Assembly (NCBI GenBank): GCA_965200945.1
Contig: OZ241749.1
Span: forward strand, 1,674,001-1,738,000
Origin: JADCRZ01 sp965200945
GTDB taxonomy: Bacteria > Bacteroidota > Bacteroidia > Chitinophagales > Chitinophagaceae
Direction of reading: 5' to 3'
DNA: 64,000 bases
In this document: piece after piece, positions 33,986 through 42,412 of the stretch
How positions within the stretch are numbered: position 1 is the stretch's first letter
How the letters are laid out: the number at the start of each line of letters is the position of its first letter
Made by a program: the position numbers and the translations under genes
The notes under the pieces: generated by a model
The model's database searches: none
Told to the model about the DNA's origin: nothing
Seen by the model: only the letters and a program-made list of their open reading frames with translations

Positions 33986-34155
33986 TCACAACGCCTGCAG
34001 ATCCTTCCACTTATACGGTTCCGTCTTATCCTTGCCATCCGGCCGTCCCTTCGGGCTCCTGATAGTGTACACTGGCCAGTGTTCCAAGTGAGTGGCAGGA
34101 ACCTCGTAATCTAGTACCCCATCGATGCCATTATCTGTCAGGTCTGAATTTCCCG
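33986..34155 (-). pseudogene. C-terminal remnant of a minus-strand gene
   Basis: The minus strand reads NSDLTDNGIDGVLDYEVPAT, then HLEHWPVYTIRSPKGRPDGK and DKTEPYKWKDLQAL followed by TGA at 33986-33988. It has protein-like composition but no start; the frame runs into the start of the DUF6624 gene. I read it as the tail of an older gene whose 5' part was lost when the DUF6624 gene arrived. The family is not recognised. Confidence 0.4.
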
Positions 34156-34203
34156 GCGAATTCCTTCTTACCTTGGATGTTTGTTCATGATAATATGACC
34201 ACC

Positions 34204-34866
34204 ATGAAATTAATTGGAGTGTCCCTGATATGCATAGTCATATCTAATATGGTATTCGGCCAGGATACTTTATACAATGCGGTTATTCAGAGGTTATTCC
34301 GCATCGATGAACTTGACCAGCGCTACAGGAACCAAATCGAATATACGGAAAACAAGTACGGTAAAGGGTCGAAGGAAATCAAAGCCTTATATCAGCATAT
34401 GCAGTTGACTGATTCTCTTAACCTCAAATCTGTGGACTCAATAATCGAAAAATATGGCTGGCTTGGCTACAATGAAATCGGCAGTCAGGCAAATACCGCT
34501 TTGTTCATGGTCGTTCAGCATTCGAATCCTCTGACATGGCGGAAGTATTTACCAATTATGGCCGCAGCAGTAAAGAACGGCAAAGCCAGAGCCTCTGAAT
34601 TTGCCCTTTTGCAGGATCGGCTCGATTTACACGAAGGCAGAAAGCAGCAGTATGGCAGCCAGCTTTTCTGGAGTAGTGCATATAACAGATACTTCGTATT
34701 CCCTTTAATAGATCCGGAAAGCGTGGATGTAAGACGAGCACAGGTCGGACTTCCATCCATTTCCGCTTACCTAAAGGCAATGGATATCGTATGGGATGTT
34801 GAGCAGTACAAAAGGGATTTGCCAATGATCATGATGGAATGGAAAAGAATATCACCTCGGGAATGA
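34204..34866 (+). CDS. DUF6624 protein, exported
   Basis: 220 residues from ATG 34204, chosen because it opens the signal peptide MKLIGVSLICIVISNMVFGQ; in-frame ATGs at 34177 and 34195 are alternatives. The DUF6624 pattern is recognisable: ELDQRYR near the start, KYGWLGYNEIGSQANTALFM near 88, QHSNPLTWRKYLPIM, FALLQDRLDLHEGRKQQYGSQ and a closing segment RAQVGLPSISAYL. The function of this domain is unknown. It lies between two minus-strand gene tails and so appears inserted. Confidence 0.75.
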   Translation: MKLIGVSLICIVISNMVFGQDTLYNAVIQRLFRIDELDQRYRNQIEYTENKYGKGSKEIKALYQHMQLTDSLNLKSVDSIIEKYGWLGYNEIGSQANTALFMVVQHSNPLTWRKYLPIMAAAVKNGKARASEFALLQDRLDLHEGRKQQYGSQLFWSSAYNRYFVFPLIDPESVDVRRAQVGLPSISAYLKAMDIVWDVEQYKRDLPMIMMEWKRISPRE

Positions 34867-34893
34867 TACGGAAGCTGCAAGAAGGCCTTGAGT

Positions 34894-35001
34894 TTATCCC
34901 CTGTCAATCTCCTCCAGCTTCACCCGCAGCAGCTGGTTCTGGTACTTCACCACAACAAACAGCTCCCCGAAGATCAAGGCAGCTTCGGCCTTATATTACC
35001 A
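34894..35001 (-). pseudogene. C-terminal part of an interrupted minus-strand gene
   Basis: The minus strand reads YKAEAALIFGELFVVVKYQN, then QLLRVKLEEIDRG and TAA at 34894-34896, after an in-frame stop near 35003. A likely matching N-terminal part lies at 35843-35920 on the other side of the lipoprotein gene. The family is not recognised. Confidence 0.4.
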
Positions 35002-35094
35002 TTGTCTGATATTTCCCAATAAGTGTGTCATTCGGATGTAAGGCGTTGTGGTTTATCTTTGGCTCGTCTATTATGCATGTTTTAACTTCAACTT

Positions 35095-35859
35095 ATGAAT
35101 TTGTTATTGAAATTCACTTGGGCAAGCTGTCTATTGGTTTCCTGTTCAGAAAGGGAATCAATAAAATATCTTACTGATTTAGAGCAAGCAAATATTAAAG
35201 GGTGTGTTACAAAGTTGGTAACCGAAACATTTAAAGTTGATAGCCTTGATAAGATTGGAAAACAGGAATCTGTAATTATTGAAATTTTTGATAAACATGG
35301 TTATACAATTACTGATACTGCAATTGACTTTATTGAAAAGAATGAGGTTGTCAATATTTTGACATACAATAAAAATGGTTCTTTAGCTTCTTTGTCAACC
35401 TTTGAGAATGGGAAAAAGCAATCAAATTTGCTATTAAAATATGATGGTAGCAAGTGTATAAAGGTTGAAATTTATGACTCTAGTTTTAATCTTAAAAGCT
35501 ACTATGACAATATTACACAGACCAAGCATGGGCTGCTATTAAGTTTAAATAGTTACGATGCCAAGGGCAAATTAACAATGTCATATGTAAACGATTATGA
35601 TAGTATTTATCAGATAAAGGCAACCACAAAAGATAGCAATGGAATGCTTTCGTCGGAAATCAATATACATTTGACGGATAAAAAATATTTAGATAATATG
35701 ATTGAAGCCACATACATCAAGGATTCAATCACTAAAAAGTATTTGTTTTATAAATATGAAAATTGGGATACTTCAGGTAACTGGATAAAGCAAAAAGTTT
35801 TTAATGATGAAGGGAAAGCTATAAAAATTGTTAATCGGATTTTTAGTTATTCTTACTAG
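35095..35859 (+). CDS. hypothetical lipoprotein with YD/RHS-like strand repeats
   Basis: 254 residues. Lipobox LVSC with Cys17 after MNLLLKFTWASCL. The body has repeated beta-strand units resembling loose YD repeats: LTYNKNGSLASLSTFENGKK, LKYDGSKCIKVEIYDSSFNL, YDAKGKLTMSYVNDYDSIYQ, and YENWDTSGNWIKQKVFNDEG. Such outer-membrane-anchored proteins are common in Bacteroidota and lack known roles. It is very AT-rich compared with its surroundings and stands alone, with pieces of one minus-strand gene on each side, so it was probably acquired. Confidence 0.65.
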   Translation: MNLLLKFTWASCLLVSCSERESIKYLTDLEQANIKGCVTKLVTETFKVDSLDKIGKQESVIIEIFDKHGYTITDTAIDFIEKNEVVNILTYNKNGSLASLSTFENGKKQSNLLLKYDGSKCIKVEIYDSSFNLKSYYDNITQTKHGLLLSLNSYDAKGKLTMSYVNDYDSIYQIKATTKDSNGMLSSEINIHLTDKKYLDNMIEATYIKDSITKKYLFYKYENWDTSGNWIKQKVFNDEGKAIKIVNRIFSYSY

Positions 35860-35920
35860 TCTCTGTTGCACCTTTACTATTAAGGTCATATTTACCCAGG
35901 TAGAACTCCTGCAGATTCAT
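35843..35920 (-). pseudogene. N-terminal part of an interrupted minus-strand gene
   Basis: ATG at 35920 opens MNLQEFYLGKYDLN, which looks like a real start, but after about 14-20 codons the frame enters the end of the lipoprotein gene and stops at 35843-35845. Together with 34894-35001 it suggests one gene split by the lipoprotein segment. Confidence 0.35.
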
Positions 35921-35941
35921 GTGGTGGTGTTTTCGGCAATG

Positions 35942-36202
35942 TTACTGCATGGCAGGACAGAAGAATTTTATATTTGATAACTTTTTATATTCTGGAAAGC
36001 CTTGATTAATTGCTCCAGACTGCACCAGGTTATCAATCGCCTGGAACAGTTCCGCCTGAAAGCCCCTATTCCAGAGCGTTTTTTCTTCAATCTTCCCGTC
36101 AGGCAGCCGATGATTCAGTGAATGCCGGAGCAGTACGGGCCGCATATTGGACAGGATTAAGTGCCCGTTTTTGCCGATCACCTTCCAGCATTCCCTCTCC
36201 AT
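35942..36202 (-). CDS. hypothetical small protein
   Basis: 86 residues, no family recognised. The sequence WKVIGKNGHLILSNMRPVLL, then NHRLPDGKIEEKTLWNRGFQ and LFQAIDNLVQSGAIN has normal globular composition. A stop codon lies eight codons upstream of the ATG, with IERLPNH between them. It runs towards the start of the interrupted gene at 35920 with a 21-base gap, so it was probably part of an old minus-strand operon. It may be intact. Confidence 0.45.
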   Translation of the reverse strand: MERECWKVIGKNGHLILSNMRPVLLRHSLNHRLPDGKIEEKTLWNRGFQAELFQAIDNLVQSGAINQGFPEYKKLSNIKFFCPAMQ

Positions 36203-36234
36203 GTGGTTGGGCAGCCGCTCGATTTATAGCATAT

Positions 36235-36396
36235 TTACAGTGTCAGCCCGATCCGACCGCATGCATAACCCAACACGAACATGGTGATGATCAAAAGAAT
36301 AAGCATAGCGGGATCTATTAACTGGTTTTGGGGTTTCTTTCTAAGCTTGAGGCGCCGGAGGTGGAGGTAGGGGTCAAAGGGTGTCCGCTGTGCCAT
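36235..36396 (-). CDS. hypothetical 53-residue membrane protein
   Basis: From ATG 36396: a basic N-terminal half (MAQRTPFDPYLHLRRLKLRK) and one C-terminal membrane helix (LILLIITMFVLGYACG) ending RIGLTL. An in-frame ATG 12 codons upstream is less likely. It lies 32 bases before the 86-residue gene and points the same way. The family is unknown. Confidence 0.4.
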   Translation of the reverse strand: MAQRTPFDPYLHLRRLKLRKKPQNQLIDPAMLILLIITMFVLGYACGRIGLTL

Positions 36397-36491
36397 GGAG
36401 TGAAAATAAATGGTCGGAGGAGATATAGGCACCTAGAAACGGGGTAATTCATTACTGTTTGATTTGAACGACTATAAATAAGAACAATCCA

Positions 36492-36948
36492 TTAACAGGT
36501 ATTCAAAAGTTGTATCAGATAATAGATAGTCGAAATAATTGTACTTAAAGCAATTAACCAACTTATGACTATTTGCTGCCGTTGTATCCTCGGATTCGAT
36601 TTCCTCCACGATAATTCTTGGTCTTCCTTTACGTCCTTTAGTTCCAAATAAATTTTATATGCGTTGAACGTGCCCTTTTTTTAGAGAAGTCTGCCTGACT
36701 TAGTCAGCGCAATGGCGTAACCATGTGGATCAACACTCTACATTTTATCGGCGAAACCAGATACTACCAATGCATCACTTATGTTGTAAGGGCCATCACC
36801 TCCAGTATAATTTCGAAAAATTGTTTTACTGTCTTCTTTCTTTACCTTCCCCACAACATCGAAGACCGAGAACGTACCATGTGATGGAAAGTATCGAAGC
36901 AATACGCTAAAAAGTTCTAAATCCTTTTTATTTAATAGTATCCAGCAT
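36492..36948 (-). pseudogene. broken winged-helix plus membrane-helix protein gene
   Basis: ATG at 36948 opens MLDTIK; a shift in an A-run near 36925 then leads to KKDLELFSVLLRYFPSHGTF. The same frame continues through ISDALVVSGFADKM, a TAG, SVDPHGYAIALTKSGRLL, a TAA, KKGTFNAYKIYLELKDVKED, and a membrane helix (IVISWLIALSTIISTIYYLI) to a final TAA at 36492-36494. Ignoring one frameshift and two nonsense codons it makes a protein of about 150 residues: an N-terminal winged-helix-like part (TKSGRLL resembles the end of such folds) and a C-terminal membrane helix. Confidence 0.55.
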
Positions 36949-36997
36949 GAGAAAGTATGTCTAAAATTTTATTCCCACATGCGTTACTGCAAAAGAA

Positions 36998-37033
36998 AAA
37001 CGGCTTTACAAATCATTGATTTATAAGCCGTTT
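36998..37033 (-). terminator. hairpin after tRNA-Lys
   Basis: AAACGGCTT and AAGCCGTTT form a stem around an imperfectly paired inner part. On the minus strand it follows the tRNA 3' end by 13 bases and is followed by a short T-rich stretch, so it probably ends the tRNA transcript. Confidence 0.55.
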
Positions 37034-37046
37034 CATAAATTTTATG

Positions 37047-37119
37047 TGATCCCGCTGGGACTCGGACCCAGGACCCATACATTAAAAGTGTATTGCTCTA
37101 CCAACTGAGCTACGGAATC
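37047..37119 (-). tRNA. tRNA-Lys (TTT anticodon)
   Basis: 73 bases on the minus strand. Acceptor stem GATTCCG pairs with CGGGATC (one T-G), with discriminator A. The D-arm TAGCTCAGTTGGTAGAGCA, the anticodon arm with loop CTTTTAA between ATACA and TGTAT, and the T-arm CTGGG-TCCGAGT-CCCAG are all present. CCA is not encoded. Its 3' end faces the variable region at 31.2-37.0 kb, the side on which islands usually insert. Confidence 0.95.
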
Positions 37120-37279
37120 ATCTCTGCATCCGAAAATGCAGTCCCGATTTAGATTGGGAGTGCAAAAATAAGGATTAAAATTACCGGACCAAATTTTTGT
37201 AGAAATATATCAGCCCGCCCCAAAAATGCCCTCCCCTTCTGCATCTCAGCCAACGCTTTTTTTTCAGTCCCGTTTCCTG

Positions 37280-37287
37280 TAGGTTTG
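37280..37287 (+). promoter_or_regulatory. possible -7 element of the SDR gene
   Basis: TAGGTTTG matches the TAnnTTTG element, 22 bases before the ATG at 37309. No clear -33 element was seen. Confidence 0.35.
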
Positions 37288-37308
37288 TGGTTTAAATCAG
37301 ACAGATAG

Positions 37309-38121
37309 ATGACGACTTCATTTTTTCACGGCAAAGTAGTAGCCATCACCGGAGGCACCGATGGCATCGGCAAAGCAATGATCGACGAACTCGTAACCCT
37401 CGGCGCCAAGATCGCTACCTGCGGAAGAAGTCACGACAAGATATACAACCTCCAGATGCAATACGCCAGCGTTCTCCTCCACGCCGTCGTCTGCGACGTC
37501 AGCCTCGAGCAGGACTGTAAAAAGTTCGTCGACTCCACCATCGAAACTTTCGGCGGCATCGACATCCTGGTCAACAACGCCGGCATCTCCATGCGCGCCC
37601 TCGTTAAAGACCTCGACCTCGATGTTATCCGCCGCCTCATGGACGTCAACTTCTTCGGCGCCGTCTACTGTACCAAGTACGCCCTCCCCTCCATCATCGA
37701 ACGCAAAGGCACCATCGTCGGCATCTCCTCCATCGCCGGCGTGCGCGGACTGCCCGGCCGAAGCGGCTACTCGGCCTCCAAATTCGCCCTCCAGGGCTGG
37801 CTCGAAGCCCTGCGCACCGAACTGATGGACGATGAAGTGAACGTAATGTGGGTATGCCCGGGTTTTACCAGCTCCAACATCCGGTACTCCGCCCTCAACG
37901 AAAAAGGAAACATACAGGAAGAAAACCCGATGGACGAGGGCAAAATGATGTCGGCATCGGAATGCGCCCGCATCATCCTGAAAGCTGTGGAGAAACACAA
38001 AAGAAGCCGCCTCATCACCTTCCAGGCCCTGCAGGTATCTCTCCTGAACAAATTTTTCCCCTCCCTGTCCGACAAGCTGATCCACAAATTTTATTTCAAG
38101 AACGGGAAACTGGTAAAATAG
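37309..38121 (+). CDS. short-chain dehydrogenase/reductase
   Basis: 270 residues, classical SDR. Nucleotide-binding motif TGGTDGIGKAM at about 14-24, NNAGISM near 90, catalytic Ser in GISSIAG near 140 and Tyr-Lys in YSASK near 155. The C-terminal 60 residues may pack on membranes, as in DHRS7-like SDRs (RIILKAVEKHKRSRLITFQA). It reduces or oxidises an unknown carbonyl substrate with NAD(P)H. Codons are strongly C-ended, unlike the AT-rich region just to the left, which marks the return to core sequence. Confidence 0.9.
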   Translation: MTTSFFHGKVVAITGGTDGIGKAMIDELVTLGAKIATCGRSHDKIYNLQMQYASVLLHAVVCDVSLEQDCKKFVDSTIETFGGIDILVNNAGISMRALVKDLDLDVIRRLMDVNFFGAVYCTKYALPSIIERKGTIVGISSIAGVRGLPGRSGYSASKFALQGWLEALRTELMDDEVNVMWVCPGFTSSNIRYSALNEKGNIQEENPMDEGKMMSASECARIILKAVEKHKRSRLITFQALQVSLLNKFFPSLSDKLIHKFYFKNGKLVK

Positions 38122-38188
38122 CCAGCCTCTTCTTCCTTCAGGTCCGCCCAGTGCTTACCTGCAGAACTAACCTACCTTTGAAGCAAGC

Positions 38189-39010
38189 ATGCCCCTAGTT
38201 ACTCTTACATCGGATATTGGCCACCAGGATTATCTGATAGGCGCCATCAAAGGCCGGCTCTTTTGCGTGAACCCGGAATTCAATATCTCCGACATCACCC
38301 ACCAGCTTCCCCCGTTCAACTACCCCCAGGCAGCCTATATCTGCCGCAACGCCATCTTCCACTACCCCGATTTCACCTTTCATATTATCCTGATCAACCT
38401 GTTCGAACGCAGGCCCGACAGGCTGCTGCTCTGCTTCCACCGCAACCAGTACATCCTGTGCGCCGACAATGGCTTCGTGACCATGATCCTGGAAGGAAAG
38501 CCGGAACTCGTGATCGGACTGCCGCTCGACAAAAAACAAATGAAGAGCACGCTCTACTGCGCCGAGGTCATCGGCAAAGCCATCAACGACCTGGCGAACG
38601 GCCTCTCCGTAAAAGACGTGGGCGAGCCGGATGTACCCATCATTGAAAAAAATCACCTGCGCCCCCTCCTCGGCGAGAACTGGATAGAAGGACAGATCAT
38701 CTTTATCGACAACTTCGAGAACGTGATCGTAAACATCACGCAGTCGGAATTTGAAGAACAGCGCAAGGGCCGCCGCTTCCAGATCGTGTTCAAACGCGAC
38801 GAGATCATCGATACCATCAGCGAAACCTATGCAGATGTAAGCGAGGGAGAAAAGCTGGCCCTGTTCAATTCCGCAGGCTACCTAGAGATCGCCATCAACA
38901 AAGGCAACTCGGCCGGCCTCTTCGGGCTCCACGGTTTTATGGAACCCTCCCAGAGCAACTACCTCCAGAACCGGCTCTATTACCAGACCGTGCGTATCTA
39001 TTTTATCTGA
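38189..39010 (+). CDS. DUF62/SAM-hydroxide-adenosyltransferase-like protein, triad lost
   Basis: 273 residues. The N-terminal domain VTLTSDIGHQDYLIGAIKGR, ITHQLPPFNYPQAAY and CADNGFVTMIL, and the C-terminal barrel IFIDNFENVIVNI and FNSAGYLEIAINKGNSAGLF clearly belong to the SAM hydrolase/fluorinase family. But the usual VVDPGVGTxRR loop reads LINLFERRPDR, and the TFHGRDIF segment reads TLYCAEVI, so the Asp, Arg and His needed to activate water are replaced. It may bind SAM or another nucleoside without hydrolysing it, or do a different reaction. TACCTTTG at 38173-38180 would give an almost leaderless message. Confidence 0.82.
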   Translation: MPLVTLTSDIGHQDYLIGAIKGRLFCVNPEFNISDITHQLPPFNYPQAAYICRNAIFHYPDFTFHIILINLFERRPDRLLLCFHRNQYILCADNGFVTMILEGKPELVIGLPLDKKQMKSTLYCAEVIGKAINDLANGLSVKDVGEPDVPIIEKNHLRPLLGENWIEGQIIFIDNFENVIVNITQSEFEEQRKGRRFQIVFKRDEIIDTISETYADVSEGEKLALFNSAGYLEIAINKGNSAGLFGLHGFMEPSQSNYLQNRLYYQTVRIYFI

Positions 39011-39106
39011 CCAGATGAAATGGGGAGAACAGTGGCTACGCGGAAGACCTTATGGGAAGCTGCAAATGGTGATATACCACAAAATTTAACGTTAAAACCC
39101 TTTTCC

Positions 39107-39140
39107 TTGGGTACGCAATTAGATCATACCTTTATATTTG
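39107..39140 (+). promoter_or_regulatory. predicted promoter of the DUF2723 gene
   Basis: TTGG (39107-39110), 22 bases, then TATATTTG (39133-39140), 22 bases before the ATG. This is a good match to the Bacteroidota consensus. Confidence 0.6.
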
Positions 39141-39162
39141 CCAAATTTACACAATACAGTAT

Positions 39163-42100
39163 ATGAGTTTCAAGAAAGTGAACAACATCACGGGTTGGGT
39201 TGTATGCGCGATTGCCTGCCTCGTTTACATCCTCACAATGGAAGCCAATGCCAGCCTGTGGGATTGCGGGGAATTTATCTCCAGTACCTTTAAAATGCAG
39301 GTACCCCACCCTCCCGGGGCACCGCTCTTCGTAATTCTGGGAAGGTTGTTCATCGTTATCTTCGGCGGCTCCAATCCCGCCCGGGCCGTGAACCTCATGA
39401 GTGCCCTCTGCAGCGGTTTCACGATCCTTTTCCTCTTCTGGACCATCACCCACTTTGCCCGCAAACTCGTTACTTCCAATAACCGGCAGGAGCCTACTTC
39501 GCTGCAGCTGTTCAACATCATGGCCGCCGGTGCCGTTGGCGCCCTCGCTTATACCTTCACCGATTCTTTCTGGTTCAGCGCCGTGGAAGGAGAAGTATAT
39601 GCCATGTCATCCCTCTTCACCGCCCTCGTATTCTGGGCCATCCTGAAATGGGAACATGCCGCTGACGGGCCCGGGGCCGACAAATGGATCATCTTCATAT
39701 TTTTCATGATGGGGCTCTCCATCGGTGTTCACCTGCTCAACCTCCTCACCATTCCGGCGATCGTGATGGTGTATTACTTCAAAAGATACAAGGCTACTCC
39801 ATGGGGCACTTTCTGGGCTTTCATCATCGGTTGTATCATCACCGGTTTTGTACAGAAAGTGATCATCCAGTACACCGTGGAAGGCGCCGGCAAATTCGAT
39901 ATCTGGTTTGTAAATTCGCTCGGTCTGCCGTTCTTCTCCGGCTTCACATTTTATTTTATCCTGATGGGCCTCCTGATCTTTTTCGGACTGAAGATCTTCC
40001 GGTCTGCCTCCACCGTGAACCTGACCAAAGTGTCTGTCTGGATCGGCGCCTTCCTGCTCCTCCTGGCATTCCCTTTCATCACGTCGGCGCCGGCCTTCTT
40101 CGGACTGGCCATCGGCATCGGACTCATCGTATACCTGTTGCGCAATTTGTACAAAAGGATGGGGCCGATCGTAACCCTTTCCCTGTGGAGCATCGCCTTT
40201 ATGATGCTTGGGTATTCCACCTACCTCACCACCATGATCAGGTCGAACGCCAACCCCGCCGTGGATATGTACAATGTAGACAATCCCAACTCCCTCGTGG
40301 GCTATCTGGGCCGCGATCAGTACGGTGATTTTCCGCTGCTGTACGGACAGGTGTTCACCGCCCAGCCTAATGACTACAAGGAAACCGCCACCAAATACAC
40401 CAAAGGACCGAACAAATACGAAGAGATCGGGAAAGACATGACACCCGTGTATGCCGCGGAAGACATGATGCTGTTTCCCCGTGTATGGGACGCGAGCAAC
40501 GATCAGGACCATGCCATCTTTTACAAGGAGTTTCTCGGATTGGGTGAGGGTGAGAAACCCACACAGGCCGATAACATGCGTTTCTTTTTAAACTACCAGC
40601 TGAACTGGATGTACTTCCGCTATTTTATGTGGAACTTCAGCGGAAAGCAGAACGATATCCAGGGCTTCGGGCCGGGCAACGTACGTGACGGAAACTGGCT
40701 GACCGGCATCTCCTTCATCGACAACCTCTGGCTGGGCGACCAGTCGAAGATGCCCGACAGCATCAAGCATAACAAGGCAAACAATCACATGTATGCCCTG
40801 CCGTTTATCCTTGGCCTCATCGGGCTCTACTTCCAGTACACCAAAAACAAAAAGGATTTTCTGGTCAGCGGCCTCCTCTTCTTCTTCACCGGTTTCGCCA
40901 TCGTACTGTACCTCAACCAGGCAGGCAACCAGCCCCGAGAACGCGATTATGCATACGTCGGCTCCTTCTATGCCTTTGCCATCTGGATCGGACTGGGTGT
41001 GCTGCAGGTCTCCTCTTGGCTCAGTGCGAAGATGAAACCCGGGCCGGCGGCGTACGTTGCCGCCTTCGGTTGCCTGCTCGCTGTACCCGTGATCATGGGC
41101 TCGCAGGAATGGGACGATCACGACCGCAGTAAAAAACTGCTCGCTGTTGACCTGGCGAAAGATTACCTCGAAAGCTGCGCCCCGAACGCCATCCTGTTCA
41201 CTTTCGGCGACAACGACACTTACCCGCTCTGGTTTGCCCAGGAAGTGGAAGGCATCCGTCCCGACGTGCGTGTGGTAAACAACAGCCTGCTCGGCATCGA
41301 CTGGTACATCAACCAGCTGCGCTACAAGATCAACCAGAGCGATCCGATCGACGTTATCCTCACACCGGAACAGATCCAGGGCCGCAACCGCGACTATGTG
41401 GTATACAATCCGCGGCCGGACCTGAACCCGAACACATACAATGACCTGTACGATGTGATGAAGAACGTAGTAGGCAGCGATGATCCGCGCATGAAAGTGG
41501 CTGTTCAGAGCGGCGAAACCATCAACTACATCCCTTCGAAGAAGTTCAAGATACCGGTAAACGAAGCATTCGTTCGTCAGAACAAGACCGTGAACGCGAC
41601 CGACACCGTAGCCAGCGAACTCGACTTCGAGATCCCCGAGAAGAAGAACTATATCATGAAGAACGACCTGGCGATGCTGAACATCATAGCAGCCAACCAG
41701 TGGAAACGCCCGATTTACTTTACGGCTACCTTCTCCGGCTCCGAGCTTGGCTTCGGACAGTACCTGCGAAAAGACGGTCTGAGTTACCGCCTGGTGCCAG
41801 TGAAAAATAACTCCGGCGTAAACACCGACTGGATGGTAGACAAGCTGATGAACAAGTTCGGATTCGGCGGTGCCAACATAAAAGGGGTTTATTTCGATGA
41901 GCAGAACCGCCTGCACCTGAACAGCATCCGGATGGCCTATGCTGAAGCCGCCGCCAACCTGGCCGACAACAACCGCAAGGAAGACGCCATCAAACTGCTG
42001 AACAAGGCAGACAAGGGTATTCTGAACGAGAACCATCCCTACGCCATGGTGAGCCGGAACAACCAGCACAATTATTTCACCTTCAAATTCCTGGAAGCCG

Positions 42101-42354
42101 CTTATAAGGCAAACGATATGGAGCTGGCCAACCGTGTATCTGCGGCCCTGCACAAAGATTTCAACCAGCAGATGGCCTACTACAGCAGCCTGCCCGATTA
42201 CAGGCAGGAGACCCTCAAATCGGAGATCCAGGGTGCACAGCAGCTTTCACAGATGCTGAGCATGATGGATGCCCAATACAAAGGCAGTCAGCTGAACCCC
42301 GGTTCAGAGCAGTCTCCGGTCATCCGCAACGCGCCGGATACGGGCGGCAAATAA
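39163..42354 (+). CDS. DUF2723 membrane protein (GT-C-like)
   Basis: 1063 residues. The N-terminal 600 residues hold about 11-13 membrane helices, with the family signature LWDCGEFI at residues 32-39 in the first outer loop (the acidic pair DxxE is typical of GT-C glycosyltransferases) and QVPHPPGAPLFV just after. A soluble C-terminal part from about 620 begins after LLAVDLAKDYLESCAPNAIL and includes FTFGDNDTYPLWFAQEVEGI; it ends in a tetratricopeptide-like helical region. Members are near universal in Bacteroidota and are linked to glycan or protein glycosylation by fold. It is monocistronic, with a strong terminator. Confidence 0.9.
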   Translation: MSFKKVNNITGWVVCAIACLVYILTMEANASLWDCGEFISSTFKMQVPHPPGAPLFVILGRLFIVIFGGSNPARAVNLMSALCSGFTILFLFWTITHFARKLVTSNNRQEPTSLQLFNIMAAGAVGALAYTFTDSFWFSAVEGEVYAMSSLFTALVFWAILKWEHAADGPGADKWIIFIFFMMGLSIGVHLLNLLTIPAIVMVYYFKRYKATPWGTFWAFIIGCIITGFVQKVIIQYTVEGAGKFDIWFVNSLGLPFFSGFTFYFILMGLLIFFGLKIFRSASTVNLTKVSVWIGAFLLLLAFPFITSAPAFFGLAIGIGLIVYLLRNLYKRMGPIVTLSLWSIAFMMLGYSTYLTTMIRSNANPAVDMYNVDNPNSLVGYLGRDQYGDFPLLYGQVFTAQPNDYKETATKYTKGPNKYEEIGKDMTPVYAAEDMMLFPRVWDASNDQDHAIFYKEFLGLGEGEKPTQADNMRFFLNYQLNWMYFRYFMWNFSGKQNDIQGFGPGNVRDGNWLTGISFIDNLWLGDQSKMPDSIKHNKANNHMYALPFILGLIGLYFQYTKNKKDFLVSGLLFFFTGFAIVLYLNQAGNQPRERDYAYVGSFYAFAIWIGLGVLQVSSWLSAKMKPGPAAYVAAFGCLLAVPVIMGSQEWDDHDRSKKLLAVDLAKDYLESCAPNAILFTFGDNDTYPLWFAQEVEGIRPDVRVVNNSLLGIDWYINQLRYKINQSDPIDVILTPEQIQGRNRDYVVYNPRPDLNPNTYNDLYDVMKNVVGSDDPRMKVAVQSGETINYIPSKKFKIPVNEAFVRQNKTVNATDTVASELDFEIPEKKNYIMKNDLAMLNIIAANQWKRPIYFTATFSGSELGFGQYLRKDGLSYRLVPVKNNSGVNTDWMVDKLMNKFGFGGANIKGVYFDEQNRLHLNSIRMAYAEAAANLADNNRKEDAIKLLNKADKGILNENHPYAMVSRNNQHNYFTFKFLEAAYKANDMELANRVSAALHKDFNQQMAYYSSLPDYRQETLKSEIQGAQQLSQMLSMMDAQYKGSQLNPGSEQSPVIRNAPDTGGK

Positions 42355-42376
42355 CAAATTGATTTTATCTCAATAT

Positions 42377-42412
42377 AGAACGACCCCGGCGCAAACCGGG
42401 GTCGTTCTGTTT
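42377..42412 (+). terminator. intrinsic terminator after the DUF2723 gene
   Basis: AGAACGACCCCGG (42377-42389) and CCGGGGTCGTTCT (42396-42408) make a 13-base perfect stem with a 6-base loop, followed by GTTT. It lies 22 bases after the stop codon. The rest of the gap to 42728 has only an open frame without protein character. Confidence 0.85.

Noticed and set aside
40588..42153. 521-codon open frame antisense to the DUF2723 gene
   Set aside because: It is a shadow caused by strong codon bias on the plus strand; the composition is Val/Gln/His-rich without domain features. The same holds for other long antisense frames at 37318-38085, 39607-40512 and 48487-49410.
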